Positions 11,157 to 20,019 are shown, counted from the first letter of the stretch. The stretch: 64,000 bases of DNA from Selenomonas sputigena ATCC 35185 (GCF_000208405.1 NC_015437.1:558001-622000); one strand, 5' to 3'. Notes: generated by a model not told the origin, from the letters alone. Translations and numbers: made by a program.

Positions 11157-11405
11157 CTTGACGCTAAAGCGTCGAAGTGGTATTCTTTAGCTTAGGATAT
11201 AATTGTCGCATAGTAGTACGATAAGCCTCAGTTATCTCATTTTCACGCAATAGCGGAAAGCTATCGAGTGAAAATGGAGGTCGGGGCGGACTTGGCTGCG
11301 GCGGCAGTTCATCACCGGAAGCCCGGCTCTCCTGCTTTCCCGGGAGGAGCGGCGGTTTCCTTAGACTACACGGGCCGGACGGCCTTGTGAGGGAGGATGT
11401 ATTGA
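11157..11405 (+). promoter_or_regulatory. structured leader of the propionate-pathway operon; class unknown
   Basis: A 249-bp gap before the CoA-transferase gene. TATAAT at 11198-11203 is a possible -10, with no convincing -35. A strong hairpin follows: CATTTTCAC (from 11238) pairs with GTGAAAATG (to 11276) and encloses ATAGC-GGAAA-GCTAT. A second hairpin, GCTCTCCTG...CGGGAGGAGC, lies near 11322-11352. The start codon is preceded by GAGGGAGGA. No cobalamin, T-box or other familiar riboswitch consensus was recognised. Confidence 0.45.
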
Positions 11406-12905
11406 ATGATTGACATCTCGGATCGCGTACGCAACAAAGACCTGCAGGCGAAGATCGTGAGCGCGGAGGAAGTGGCTGCCTACATCAAGCCGGGCATGAG
11501 CATCGGCATGAGCGGCTTCACGGCCTCCTCGTACCCGAAGGCCATTCCGCTTGCCCTGGCCGAGCGCATGAAGAAGGAGCCCTTCAAGATCGACCTCTGG
11601 ACGGGCGCTTCGACCGGCCCGGAGCTTGACGACACGCTTGCAGCCGTCCACGGCATCGCGAAGCGCCTGCCGTACCAGACGGACGCCATTCTCAGGGGCG
11701 AGATCAACAATGGCTCCGTCGACTATCTCGACCTCCATCTGAGCGAGTCCGCACAGCTTGGACGCGTCGGCTACCTCGGCAAGCTCGACCTCGCCATCGT
11801 CGAAGCCGTCGCCATTACGGAAGAGGGCAACATCATCCCCTCGACGTCGCTCGGCAACGCCGCTTCCTATGTGCAGCAGGCCGACATCGTCATCGTCGAG
11901 GTCAACACGACGCAGCCGTTGGAGCTTGAAGGCATGCACGACGTCTACGTGCCGCTCGACCCGCCGCATCGTCTGCCGATTCCCATCGTGAAGGCAGATG
12001 ACCGCGTCGGCACGCCGTTTATCCCGTGCACGCCGGACAAGATCAAGTTCATCGTGCCGTGCGACATCAAGGATGGCACGCGCAACCTCGCGCCGATCGA
12101 TGAGAATTCGAAGAAAATGTCGCACTTCACGCTCGAATTCCTCAACGCCGAGATCAAGGCGGGCCGCATGCCGAAGAACCTGCTGCCGCTGCAGTCGGGC
12201 GTCGGCAACGTCGCGAACGCCGTCATGGCGGGCTTCGTTGACTCCGACCTCGAAGACCTCACGGTCTACACCGAGGTCATCCAGGACGGCATGCTCGACC
12301 TCATCGATGCGGGCAAGCTGAACTTTGCCTCGGGCACGGCGTTCTCGCCCTCGCCGGCAGGCATGGAGCGCTTCTACAAGGATGTCGCGAAGTACAAGAA
12401 GTACCTGCTGCTGCGTCCGCAGGAAATCTCCAACAGCCCGGAAGTCGTCCATCGCCTCGGCGTCATCGCTATGAACACGGCGCTCGAAGTCGACATCTAC
12501 GGCAACGTGAACTCCACGCACGTCACGGGCACGAAGATGATGAACGGCATCGGCGGCTCGGGCGACTTCGCGAGAAACGCCTTCCTGACGATCTTCTACA
12601 CGCCTTCGATTGCGAAGGACGGCGCGATCTCGTCCATCGTTCCCATGTGCTCGCACATCGATCACACGGAGCACGACGTCGACGTCATCATCACGGAGCA
12701 GGGCATCGCGGATCTGCGCGGTCTTGCACCGAGGAAGCGCGCGCTGGAAATCATCAACAACTGCGTGCATCCCGACTACAAGCCGGTGCTGCTTGACTAT
12801 TACAACAGAGCCGTAGAGGCCACCAAGCATGCGCATACGCCGCACATCATCAAGGAAGCGCTTTCCTTCCATGAGAAGTTCATCGAAACGAAATCCATGA
12901 AATAA
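11406..12905 (+). CDS. acetyl-CoA hydrolase/transferase family; likely propionyl-CoA:succinate CoA-transferase
   Basis: A 499-residue class I CoA-transferase of the acetyl-CoA hydrolase/Cat1/ScpC family. The N-terminus has GMSIGMSGFTASSYPKAIP. The YTEVIQDGML segment supplies Glu290, the likely thioester-forming glutamate, and GIGGSGDFARNAF is the oxyanion-hole glycine segment. In succinate-to-propionate metabolism this enzyme swaps CoA from propionyl-CoA to succinate and so saves ATP. That specificity is inferred from the neighbours (mutase, epimerase, decarboxylase parts), because acetate- and butyrate-using paralogues look alike. It is the first gene of the pathway cluster and follows a long structured leader. 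Confidence 0.9.
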   Translation: MIDISDRVRNKDLQAKIVSAEEVAAYIKPGMSIGMSGFTASSYPKAIPLALAERMKKEPFKIDLWTGASTGPELDDTLAAVHGIAKRLPYQTDAILRGEINNGSVDYLDLHLSESAQLGRVGYLGKLDLAIVEAVAITEEGNIIPSTSLGNAASYVQQADIVIVEVNTTQPLELEGMHDVYVPLDPPHRLPIPIVKADDRVGTPFIPCTPDKIKFIVPCDIKDGTRNLAPIDENSKKMSHFTLEFLNAEIKAGRMPKNLLPLQSGVGNVANAVMAGFVDSDLEDLTVYTEVIQDGMLDLIDAGKLNFASGTAFSPSPAGMERFYKDVAKYKKYLLLRPQEISNSPEVVHRLGVIAMNTALEVDIYGNVNSTHVTGTKMMNGIGGSGDFARNAFLTIFYTPSIAKDGAISSIVPMCSHIDHTEHDVDVIITEQGIADLRGLAPRKRALEIINNCVHPDYKPVLLDYYNRAVEATKHAHTPHIIKEALSFHEKFIETKSMK

Positions 12906-13049
12906 GGCGCAGAAAACATCTTTTGAACGGATCGGAAATCAATTGGGGAAAAGGAAGCGGCTATAGACCGCTCGGACTTCTGCGGCAAAGACACGCAGGA
13001 GACGAGCGGGTGCGCCCCTTTTCGCATTCCCTGACAGGAGGAAAACAAT

Positions 13050-14699
13050 ATGAGCAATGAGAAAATCCAGGCCGAGTTGGAAAAGTACGAGGCTGACCTG
13101 AAAAAGACCACCGCGAAATTCCCGCTTCGCCCGAACGTTCCCGAGCAGGGCCTCTACACGCCGCTCGACGTCGAAGGCGGAGATTATGCCGAAGATCTCG
13201 GCATTCCGGGCCAGTTCCCCTACACGCGTGGCGTGCAGCCTACGATGTATCGCGGCCGCTTCTGGACGATGCGTATGTACGCCGGCTTCTCCACGGCCGA
13301 AGAGTCCAACAAGCGCTACCGCATGTTGATTGCGACGGGCGCGTCGGGCCTCTCGTGCGCCTTCGATCTGCCGACGCAGATCGGCTACGACTCCGACGAT
13401 TCGATTTCCGAAGGCGAGGTCGGCAAGGTCGGCGTGGCGATTGACTCGCTCGCCGACATGGAGACCCTCTTCGACCAGATCGATCTCGGCAAGGTCTCGA
13501 CGTCCATGACGATCAACGCCCCGGCTTCCGTGCTTCTTGCGATGTATATCGCCGTTGCTGAGAAGCAGGGCGTGCCCGCAGACCAGCTCACGGGCACGAT
13601 TCAGAACGATATCCTCAAGGAGTATGCGGCTCGCGGCACCTACATCTTCCCGCCGCGCCCGTCCATGCGCCTCATCACCAACATCTTCGCTTACTGCTCG
13701 AAGAACGTACCGAAGTGGAACACCATTTCCATCTCGGGCTACCATATCCGCGAAGCCGGCTCTACGGCTGCCCAGGAAATCGCCTTTACGATTTCTGATG
13801 GTATCGCCTACGTCAATGCCGCCATTGAGGCGGGACTCAACGTCGACGATTTCGCGGGCCGTCTCTCCTTCTTCTGGAACGCGCACAACAACGTGCTCGA
13901 AGAAGTCGCGAAGTATCGTGCATCCCGCCGCATCTGGGCGAAGATCATGCGCGACCGTTTCGGTGCGAAGAAGGACAAGTCCATGAAACTCCGCTTCCAT
14001 ACCCAGACTGCAGGCTCCATGCTCACGGCGCAGCAGCCGGACAACAACATCGTCCGCGTCGCGCTGCAGACGGCGGCAGCCGTCATGGGCGGCACGCAGT
14101 CCCTCCATACGAACTCCCGCGACGAAGCGCTCGCGCTTCCGACGGAAGAGTCCGTCTCCATCGCTCTGCACACGCAGCACATCGTTGCGCATGAGAGCGG
14201 TCTCGCTGACGTCATCGATCCTCTGGCAGGCTCCTACTATGTAGAGGCCATGACGAACCGGATCGAGAAGGAAGCGATGGAGTACATCAAGAAGATCGAC
14301 GAGATGGGCGGCGCTGTCGCTGCCATCGAGAAGGGCTACATCCAGAAGGAAATCCAGGACAGTGCTTATGCCTGGCAGATGGATGTCGAGTCCGGCGCTC
14401 GCGTCATCGTCGGCGTCAACAAGTATCAGAAGGAAAACGAGGAGCCGCCGAAGGATCTCCTGAAGGTCGACGCCTCCGTCGGCGAGAAGCAGAAGAAGCA
14501 GCTCGCCGAGGTCAAGGCGAAGCGCGACAACGCAGCTGTGAAGTCCGCGCTCGAAGCCCTCAAGAACGCGTGCGAGGATGAGAAGGAAAACCTCATGCCG
14601 CACATCCTCACGGCTGTCAAGACGTATGCGACGCTCGGCGAAATCTGCGGCGTCATGCGCAGCGTCTTCGGCGAATACGAGGCTCATACGTCCCTGTAA
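13050..14699 (+). CDS. methylmalonyl-CoA mutase, catalytic subunit (split form, no B12 domain)
   Basis: A 549-residue protein matching the substrate-binding TIM-barrel part of methylmalonyl-CoA mutase: [33 protein letters not shown] and [15 protein letters not shown]. It ends where the usual B12-binding domain would begin; that domain is encoded separately 88 bp downstream. The pair should interconvert succinyl-CoA and R-methylmalonyl-CoA with adenosylcobalamin. RBS GGAGGAAAAC precedes the ATG. The split arrangement is known in archaea and some anaerobes; single-chain enzymes exceed 700 residues. Confidence 0.95.
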   Translation: MSNEKIQAELEKYEADLKKTTAKFPLRPNVPEQGLYTPLDVEGGDYAEDLGIPGQFPYTRGVQPTMYRGRFWTMRMYAGFSTAEESNKRYRMLIATGASGLSCAFDLPTQIGYDSDDSISEGEVGKVGVAIDSLADMETLFDQIDLGKVSTSMTINAPASVLLAMYIAVAEKQGVPADQLTGTIQNDILKEYAARGTYIFPPRPSMRLITNIFAYCSKNVPKWNTISISGYHIREAGSTAAQEIAFTISDGIAYVNAAIEAGLNVDDFAGRLSFFWNAHNNVLEEVAKYRASRRIWAKIMRDRFGAKKDKSMKLRFHTQTAGSMLTAQQPDNNIVRVALQTAAAVMGGTQSLHTNSRDEALALPTEESVSIALHTQHIVAHESGLADVIDPLAGSYYVEAMTNRIEKEAMEYIKKIDEMGGAVAAIEKGYIQKEIQDSAYAWQMDVESGARVIVGVNKYQKENEEPPKDLLKVDASVGEKQKKQLAEVKAKRDNAAVKSALEALKNACEDEKENLMPHILTAVKTYATLGEICGVMRSVFGEYEAHTSL

Positions 14700-14720
14700 T
14701 CCGCAGGACTTTTAGGGGAA

Positions 14721-14741
14721 GCCGTCCGTTTTTCGGACGGC
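14721..14741. other. intercistronic hairpin between mutase subunits
   Basis: A perfect 8-bp stem GCCGTCCG / CGGACGGC with a TTTTT loop and no following T run. It sits in the 88-bp gap between the catalytic and B12 subunits. It could adjust message stability or subunit ratio rather than terminate. Confidence 0.5.
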
Positions 14742-14787
14742 CGCACCCTGCAATCCTTTCTCTACTTGAACTTGGAGGTAATTTCAA

Positions 14788-15180
14788 ATGGCAAAAATCA
14801 GGGTATTGGTAGCAAAACCGGGCTTGGACGGTCATGATCGCGGCGCGAAAGTCGTCGCGCGCGCTCTTCGCGATGCAGGATTCGAGGTCATTTACACAGG
14901 TCTTCGCCAGACTCCGGAGCAGATTACGGAAGCAGCTCTGCAGGAAGACGTCGATGTCATCGCGCTGAGCATCCTCTCGGGCGCTCATCCGCACCTCTTC
15001 CCCAAGGTTGTCGAGCTTGTGCGCGGCAAGGGCATGACGGACACGCTGATCATTGGCGGCGGCGTCATTCCTGAGACGGACATCCCCGCACTCAAAGAAG
15101 CGGGCATTGCCGCCGTCTTCACGCCGGGCACGCCGACGGGCGACATCGTCGATTTCATCAACGAGCATGTGAAGAAGTAA
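14788..15180 (+). CDS. methylmalonyl-CoA mutase, cobalamin-binding subunit
   Basis: A 130-residue protein that is a stand-alone B12-binding Rossmann-like domain. The cobalamin motif DxHxxG is D14-G-H16-D-R-G19, so His16 should be the lower axial ligand. SILSGAH and GGGVIPETD supply the conserved loops that hold the nucleotide tail. It completes the mutase encoded just upstream. RBS TTGGAGGTAATTT. Size and motif order leave little doubt about function. Confidence 0.95.
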   Translation: MAKIRVLVAKPGLDGHDRGAKVVARALRDAGFEVIYTGLRQTPEQITEAALQEDVDVIALSILSGAHPHLFPKVVELVRGKGMTDTLIIGGGVIPETDIPALKEAGIAAVFTPGTPTGDIVDFINEHVKK

Positions 15181-15317
15181 GTTCGCTGTGGGGCTGGCAG
15201 CAGTTCGTCTGCCGCCAGCCTTGCTTTTATCCGTATCATGCGCGAAATTTCGGGAAACAACGGGCAATTCTGTGTTTTTCGAGATTTTCCGGAACAATGG
15301 CATAGGTGGTGCATTCC

Positions 15318-16256
15318 ATGGACATAGCCAAGGAACTCCTGCAAGGAAATCGCCTCGCGCTTTCGAGAGCCATCACGGCGATCGAGAACGAGGCGGAAAA
15401 TGCCATCGACATCATGAAGGCGCTCTACCCGCATACGGGTCACGCCTATGTGCTCGGCATCACGGGGCCTCCGGGCGCCGGCAAGAGCACGCTGACGGAC
15501 AAGCTCGCGAACGAATACCGCAAGCAGGGCAAGACCGTCGGCGTCATCGCCATCGACCCGACCAGCCCGTTTTCGGGCGGCGCCATCTTGGGCGACCGCA
15601 TCCGCATGGCGAGTCTGGCGATGGACGAAGGCGTATTCATCCGCAGCATGGGGACACGCGGCAGCTTGGGCGGCCTTTCGCACAAGACGGCGGACGCCGT
15701 CAAGGCGATGGACGCTTTTGGCAAGGACATTATCTTTGTCGAGACCGTCGGCGTCGGGCAATCCGAGGTCGACATCGTTCGGGCAGCCGATACGACGATG
15801 GTCGTATTGATTCCCGGCATGGGCGATGACATCCAGGCCATCAAGGCGGGCGTCTTGGAGATCGGCGACGTGTTCGCCATCAACAAGGCAGATCTTGACG
15901 GCGCGGACAAGCTCGTGCGCGAGATCAACATGATGCTCGATTTGGACGGCGTGATGAAAGACTGGCGGCCGCCCATCGACAAGGTCATAGCAAATCAACA
16001 GATCGGCGTCAAGGAACTTGTCGCATCCGTCGACAAGCACCGCGCCTACATCGAGGAGAAGGGGATTCTCGCCGAGCGGCGCACGAAGCGCACGAAGGAC
16101 GAGATGATCGACATCCTCGAAAGCAATATCGGCTCGTACGTCAAGAGCAAGGTCGTCGATTCGGGCAAGCTCGACGCGTTCGTTGCCGACATCAAGGCAG
16201 GCAGGACAGATCCCTACACCGTCACGCAGAACATCATGAAAAATATGCTCAAGTGA
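15318..16256 (+). CDS. meaB: MeaB/ArgK-type GTPase, methylmalonyl-CoA mutase chaperone
   Basis: A 312-residue G3E-family P-loop GTPase. Walker A GPPGAGKS is at residues 50-57, the switch region contains DPTSPFSGGAILGDRIRM, and NKAD is the base-specificity motif. MeaB proteins gate cofactor loading and protect mutase from inactivation, which fits the position right after both mutase subunits. Two in-frame GTG codons lie upstream (15306, 15309), but AGGTGG at 15304-15309 spaces best to the ATG at 15318. The epimerase gene follows after 34 bp. Confidence 0.95.
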   Translation: MDIAKELLQGNRLALSRAITAIENEAENAIDIMKALYPHTGHAYVLGITGPPGAGKSTLTDKLANEYRKQGKTVGVIAIDPTSPFSGGAILGDRIRMASLAMDEGVFIRSMGTRGSLGGLSHKTADAVKAMDAFGKDIIFVETVGVGQSEVDIVRAADTTMVVLIPGMGDDIQAIKAGVLEIGDVFAINKADLDGADKLVREINMMLDLDGVMKDWRPPIDKVIANQQIGVKELVASVDKHRAYIEEKGILAERRTKRTKDEMIDILESNIGSYVKSKVVDSGKLDAFVADIKAGRTDPYTVTQNIMKNMLK

Positions 16257-16290
16257 CGGCAGATCTTTCTATATCTAGGAGGTAATCCAC

Positions 16291-16713
16291 ATGTTCAAAG
16301 TTTTGGGTGTAGACCACATCGGTATTGCTGTCAACGATCTCGACGAGGTCGGCAAGTTCTGGACGGAGCAGATCGGCATCCCGTGCACGGGCAAGGAAGT
16401 CGTTGCTGAGCAGAAGGTTGAGACGAGCTTCAACCCGACGCCGAACGGCTCGGAAATCGAGCTTCTCGCGGCGACCGACCCGACGAGCCCGATTGCGAAG
16501 TTCATCGAGAAGAACGGCGGCCGCGGCGGCATCCAGCACATCGCTCTTCGCGTCGACAACATCGAGAACGCGATTGCCGACCTCATGGCAAAGGGCGTGA
16601 AGATGATCGACGAGAAGCCGCGCTACGGTGCGGGCGGTGCTAGAATCGCCTTCCTTCATCCGAAAGCCACGCACGGCGTCCTCCTCGAAATCTGTGAGCA
16701 CGAAGACCGCTGA
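16291..16713 (+). CDS. mce: methylmalonyl-CoA epimerase
   Basis: A 140-residue vicinal-oxygen-chelate protein that interconverts R- and S-methylmalonyl-CoA, linking the mutase (R) to the decarboxylase (S). The metal ligand His9 lies in VDHIGIAV. GGRGGIQHIALRVDNI carries the central His, and the C-terminal GVLLEICEH supplies the Glu. RBS AGGAGGTAA is strong. It is closely spaced after meaB. Confidence 0.95.
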   Translation: MFKVLGVDHIGIAVNDLDEVGKFWTEQIGIPCTGKEVVAEQKVETSFNPTPNGSEIELLAATDPTSPIAKFIEKNGGRGGIQHIALRVDNIENAIADLMAKGVKMIDEKPRYGAGGARIAFLHPKATHGVLLEICEHEDR

Positions 16714-16827
16714 ACCCTTTCCTCCGGCCTGCGCCTGGGAAGAGCGGGACGGAAAAGGTCGGGCTTGACCGCCCGGACTTTCATAAGGTAAGATATAAGA
16801 GAAGATTCGATATAGAGGAGGAAGAGT

Positions 16828-18357
16828 ATGGCTACAGTTCAGGAAAAAATCGCTCTCATGCACGCCAAGAAGGAGCATATCCAGCAGGGCGGCGGGCAGA
16901 AGCGCATCGACAAGCAGCATTCGCAGGGCAAGATGACGGCTCGCGAGCGCATTGAGAAGCTTTTCGATGAGAACACCTTTGTCGAGCTTGACATGTTCAT
17001 GAAGCATCGCTGCACGAACTTCGGTCAGGATCAGAAGGATCTGCCGGGCGAAGGCGTCATCACGGGCTATGGCACGGTTGACGGCCGCCTTGTCTACGCG
17101 TTCGCGCAGGACTTCACGGTCGAGGGCGGCTCCTTGGGTGAGAAGCACGCGCACAAGATCTGGAAGGTCATGGATCTCTCGATGAAGATGGGCGCTCCGT
17201 GCATCGGCATCAACGACTCGGGCGGCGCACGCATCCAGGAAGCCGTTGACGCGCTTTCGGGCTATGCGGGCATCTTCTATCGCAACACGGCGGCTTCGGG
17301 TGTCGTGCCGCAGATCTCCGTCATCATGGGACCGTGCGCGGGCGGCGCTGTCTACAGCCCGGCCATCACGGACTTCATCTACATGGTCAAGAACACGAGC
17401 CAGATGTTCATCACGGGACCTGCCGTCATCAAGTCCGTCACGGCGGAAGAAGTCACGGCGGAAGCCTTGGGCGGCGCCATGACGCACAACTCGGTCTCGG
17501 GCGTCGCGCATTTCGCGGCGGAGAATGAGGACGACTGCATCCAGCAGATCCGCTACCTGCTCTCCTTCCTGCCGAGCAACAACATGGACGACGCGCCGAT
17601 CGTCGAGACGGGCGACGACCCGTCGCGCATGGACGAGTCCCTGAACTCGGTCATTCCGGACAACCCGAATGCACCGTACGACATGAAGGACGTCATCCGC
17701 AGCATCGTCGACAACGGCGAGTTCTACGAAGTGCATCAGCATTTCGCGACGAACATCATCACCTGTTTCGCGCGCTTCGACGGCCGCTCCGTCGGCATCA
17801 TTGCGAACCAGCCGAACGTCATGGCGGGCTGCCTCGACGTCAACGCTTCCGACAAGTCCGCACGCTTCATCCGCTTCTGTGATGCATTCAACATCCCGCT
17901 CGTCAACCTCGTCGATGTTCCGGGCTTCCTGCCGGGCGTCGGTCAGGAGCACACGGGCATCATCCGCCACGGCGCGAAGATGCTCTACGCCTACAGCGAG
18001 GCTACGGTGCCCAAGGTCACGGTCATCACGCGCAAGGCGTACGGCGGTTCCTACATCGCCATGTGCTGCCGCGAACTCGGCGCAGACCAGGTCATGGCAT
18101 GGCCTTCGGCTGAAATTGCCGTCATGGGCCCTGCGGGCGCTGCGAACATCATCTTCCGCAAGGATCCCGACAAGGATCAGAAGACGGCGGAGTACGTCGA
18201 GGAATTCGCTACGCCGTACAAGGCGGCGGAGCGCGGCTACGCCGACATGGTCATCGAGCCGAAGGAGACGCGCCCTTATGTCATCACGGCATTGAACGCT
18301 CTCGCCTCGAAGCGCGAAGTCGGGCCGGCGAAGAAGCACGGCAATATTCCGTTGTAA
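16828..18357 (+). CDS. mmdA: methylmalonyl-CoA decarboxylase alpha subunit (carboxyltransferase)
   Basis: A 509-residue acyl-CoA carboxyltransferase of the MmdA/PccB family. It has both crotonase-like halves: GPCAGGAVYSPAITDF in the N half, and GQEHTGIIRHGAKMLYAYSEA plus GPAGAANIIF in the C half. It should move the carboxyl of S-methylmalonyl-CoA to biotin on the carrier encoded downstream. No biotin carboxylase gene is nearby, so decarboxylation coupled to sodium export fits better than propionyl-CoA carboxylation. RBS GAGGAGGAAGAG. Confidence 0.93.
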   Translation: MATVQEKIALMHAKKEHIQQGGGQKRIDKQHSQGKMTARERIEKLFDENTFVELDMFMKHRCTNFGQDQKDLPGEGVITGYGTVDGRLVYAFAQDFTVEGGSLGEKHAHKIWKVMDLSMKMGAPCIGINDSGGARIQEAVDALSGYAGIFYRNTAASGVVPQISVIMGPCAGGAVYSPAITDFIYMVKNTSQMFITGPAVIKSVTAEEVTAEALGGAMTHNSVSGVAHFAAENEDDCIQQIRYLLSFLPSNNMDDAPIVETGDDPSRMDESLNSVIPDNPNAPYDMKDVIRSIVDNGEFYEVHQHFATNIITCFARFDGRSVGIIANQPNVMAGCLDVNASDKSARFIRFCDAFNIPLVNLVDVPGFLPGVGQEHTGIIRHGAKMLYAYSEATVPKVTVITRKAYGGSYIAMCCRELGADQVMAWPSAEIAVMGPAGAANIIFRKDPDKDQKTAEYVEEFATPYKAAERGYADMVIEPKETRPYVITALNALASKREVGPAKKHGNIPL

Positions 18358-18372
18358 TCGGGAGGTTCACTT

Positions 18373-18516
18373 ATGCAAAACGCAAAAGACGTCAAACCTG
18401 AGGTCGCTGCGGTCATCGCTGCAGCCGTCCAGATGATGGTTGGCAATAAAGTCGTTGCCGTCAAGATCAAGCGCAACGACGCATGGGCAATGGCGGGTCG
18501 CCAGAGCATCCATTAA
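18373..18516 (+). CDS. small subunit resembling methylmalonyl-CoA decarboxylase epsilon/delta C-terminus
   Basis: A 47-residue ORF with RBS GGAGG at 18361-18365, starting 15 bp after mmdA. The sequence (PEVAAVIAAAVQMMVGNKVV, then WAMAGRQ) resembles the C-terminal segment of OadG/MmdD-type subunits and the small MmdE epsilon subunit known from Veillonella. It has no membrane anchor, unlike a full delta subunit. The assumed role is to stabilise the decarboxylase complex. Position, RBS and family-like signature all support a real gene; the assignment as epsilon is inference. Confidence 0.75.
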   Translation: MQNAKDVKPEVAAVIAAAVQMMVGNKVVAVKIKRNDAWAMAGRQSIH

Positions 18517-18561
18517 GAAAGACGTAAGCGAAAACAAATTGAAGACTTGGAGGAATTTACA

Positions 18562-18948
18562 ATGAAAAAGTTCAACATCAAGGTCAATGGCACGAGCTAC
18601 GAAGTCGAGGTCGAGGAAGAGAAGGCAGCCGTCGCGGCGCCTGCACCGAAGGCAGCCGCTCCCGCCGCTCCGAAGGCCGCTGCTCCGGCTGCTCCTGCCG
18701 CTCCTGCCAAGGCAGCTGTTTCCGCTGGCGCCGGCGAAGCTTCCGTCAACGCCCCGATGCCGGGCAAGATCGTCAACGTCCTCGTTTCCGAGGGTCAGAA
18801 GGTCAACTCGGGCGATGTCCTCTTGATTCTCGAAGCCATGAAGATGCAGAACGAAATCGCTGCAACGCAGGCCGGCACGGTCAAGGCGATCAACGTCGCC
18901 GCCGGTCAGAGCGTCAAGGCCGGCGATCCGTTGGTCATCGTCGGCTAA
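18562..18948 (+). CDS. mmdC: biotin carboxyl carrier subunit of methylmalonyl-CoA decarboxylase
   Basis: A 128-residue protein. Residues 1-18 form a short N-terminal beta segment. Residues 25-55 are a flexible Ala/Pro linker, and 60-128 are a biotinyl domain. Lys94 in EAMKMQNE is the biotinylation site, 35 residues from the C-terminus as in other carriers. It carries CO2 from MmdA to the membrane subunit. RBS TTGGAGGAATT. The membrane beta subunit that should follow is not present in this window. Confidence 0.93.
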   Translation: MKKFNIKVNGTSYEVEVEEEKAAVAAPAPKAAAPAAPKAAAPAAPAAPAKAAVSAGAGEASVNAPMPGKIVNVLVSEGQKVNSGDVLLILEAMKMQNEIAATQAGTVKAINVAAGQSVKAGDPLVIVG

Positions 18949-19036
18949 GCTGTACGAATGGAACGAGGTTGAACCTCCGCCCTCTATTGGCGGGGGGGCT
19001 TCCTGGTCATCGTAGGTTGAGCTTGTACGAATGGAA
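18931..19036 (+). repeat. partial duplication of the 3' end of mmdC and its flank
   Basis: The stretch from GGTCATCGTCGG through the stop codon to GTACGAATGGAAC (18931-18963) recurs with a few changes at about 19004-19036 (GGTCATCGTAGG, TGA, GTACGAATGGAAC), just before the terminator. It looks like a short tandem duplication that captured the last codons of mmdC. Confidence 0.65.
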
Positions 19037-19068
19037 CTGCCGCACGCATCCGCGTGCGGCAGTTTTTT
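19037..19068 (+). terminator. rho-independent terminator of the propionate operon
   Basis: A perfect 11-bp stem CTGCCGCACGC / GCGTGCGGCAG with ATCC loop, followed by six T. It closes the cluster that begins at 11406. Confidence 0.92.
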
Positions 19069-19094
19069 CAATAGAGAGATTCTTGAAAATTAGC

Positions 19095-19196
19095 GTGAAA
19101 GTCCAAGAGATCAAGCTGGAGGATCAGATCGATGGGATACACTGCTGTAAGGGCGGTGTACAATGTTCACTAAGTGGGCATTTGTGCTTGTAGTTT
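19095..19196 (+). repeat. interspersed repeat, copy 1 (upstream of NERD-like gene)
   Basis: Similar over its full length to copies at 32842-32945 and 38077-38182. Conserved marks are GTCCAAGAGATCAAGCT near the left end, GGGCGGTGTACAATGTTCAC in the middle and TTTGTGCTTGTAGTTT at the right end. In this copy the mini-ORF start is GTG and its stop is lost. It ends 35 bp before the next gene. Confidence 0.8.
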
Positions 19197-19231
19197 ATCT
19201 GTGATGCTTTTTTGAGTAGGAGGAGGAATAC

Positions 19232-19957
19232 GTGGCGATTTTGCATACGAAGGAATCTGCCTTAGCAAAGACGAAGCAGAGGAATTTTTTTCTGGCTGCA
19301 TTTTTTTATGGCATTGCAGGACTCGTGTGGCTTTGGTGGGTAAATAATATTCTTTTCGTGCATCGTATATTGTCTTTTAATACAGTAGTGCCAATCTTCG
19401 TGCTTTTTGGTGGTGCAGGGTGGCTGGGCAGGCACTTTTGGCACAACTACCGAAAATCTGCATCGGGGGACAAGGGCGTGGAACGTGCGCTCGATGTTTT
19501 GCGGCGTCTGTCGGATGACTATGAGGTGTTTAGCAATGTCGTGGTCATGGGACGCTACTGCTCTATTGTTGTTGTTGGCAGAAATGGCGTTTTTATCGTT
19601 CAAGTGAAGAATCATACTGGAAGGATTGCACCAAGCGGGGGGGAAGATTGGGTGCAGGAGAAGACTGGACGAGGCGGAACAGATTATGCGTCGACTTTGC
19701 GCAATCCTGTCATACAGTTGAAAGGGCAGATTCATGCAATGGCTCAGTTTCTCAAACAAGAGGGAATTCGTGTTTGGGTTGACGGCATGGTTTATTTTAC
19801 AAATCCCGATGTGATTCTTCTCGATTGCTCTGCTGAGGTTACGGATAATGGGAACACGATTCTTGATTTCATCACAAATTATGCAGCGCGTCATATATTA
19901 GGAGATGCCGAAGTGACGCAGATTTCGACACTATTGCAGCGTGCTGGTAAAGTTTAG
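19232..19957 (+). CDS. membrane-anchored NERD-like (nuclease-related) protein
   Basis: A 241-residue protein, GTG start with RBS AGGAGGAGG. Two hydrophobic helices (about residues 18-38 and 46-64) are followed by a cytoplasmic domain that looks like NERD: GDKGVERALDVLRRL, VVVGRNGVFIVQVKNHTG, then a segment with NPVIQLKGQIH. In typical NERD domains the strand reads (I/V)(E/D)xK with an upstream Asp; here it reads IVQVK and the Asp position is Ser, so catalysis is uncertain. Base composition is more A+T-rich than in the operon before it. NERD proteins are thought to act on DNA or RNA, but few are characterised. It may belong with the accessory genes downstream. Confidence 0.72.
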   Translation: MAILHTKESALAKTKQRNFFLAAFFYGIAGLVWLWWVNNILFVHRILSFNTVVPIFVLFGGAGWLGRHFWHNYRKSASGDKGVERALDVLRRLSDDYEVFSNVVVMGRYCSIVVVGRNGVFIVQVKNHTGRIAPSGGEDWVQEKTGRGGTDYASTLRNPVIQLKGQIHAMAQFLKQEGIRVWVDGMVYFTNPDVILLDCSAEVTDNGNTILDFITNYAARHILGDAEVTQISTLLQRAGKV

Positions 19958-19958
19958 C

Positions 19959-20019
19959 ATCAAGTCGAAGTCTAGAATGACTAGGTTTCTGTAAGGTGAG
20001 AGGGCGTATGTACAGGGGG
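19959..20019 (+). repeat. probable degenerate copy of the interspersed repeat
   Basis: ATCAAGTCGAAG followed by GACTAGGTTTCTGTAAGG matches the middle of the copy at 32842-32945 (GGCTAGGTTTCTGTAAGG). The right half with the inverted repeat is missing. Weaker than the other three copies. Confidence 0.45.

Noticed and set aside
11157-11405. Cobalamin riboswitch ahead of the B12-dependent pathway
   Set aside because: Expected from the biology, but the conserved B12-box (GCC-ACTG type) and core were not found in the leader.
4021-18339. Long open frames on the minus strand opposite chemoreceptor, valS, CoA-transferase, mutase and carboxyltransferase genes (several above 400 codons)
   Set aside because: They mirror the codon positions of strong plus-strand genes in GC-rich DNA, have Arg/His-rich nonsense composition, and lack ribosome binding sites.
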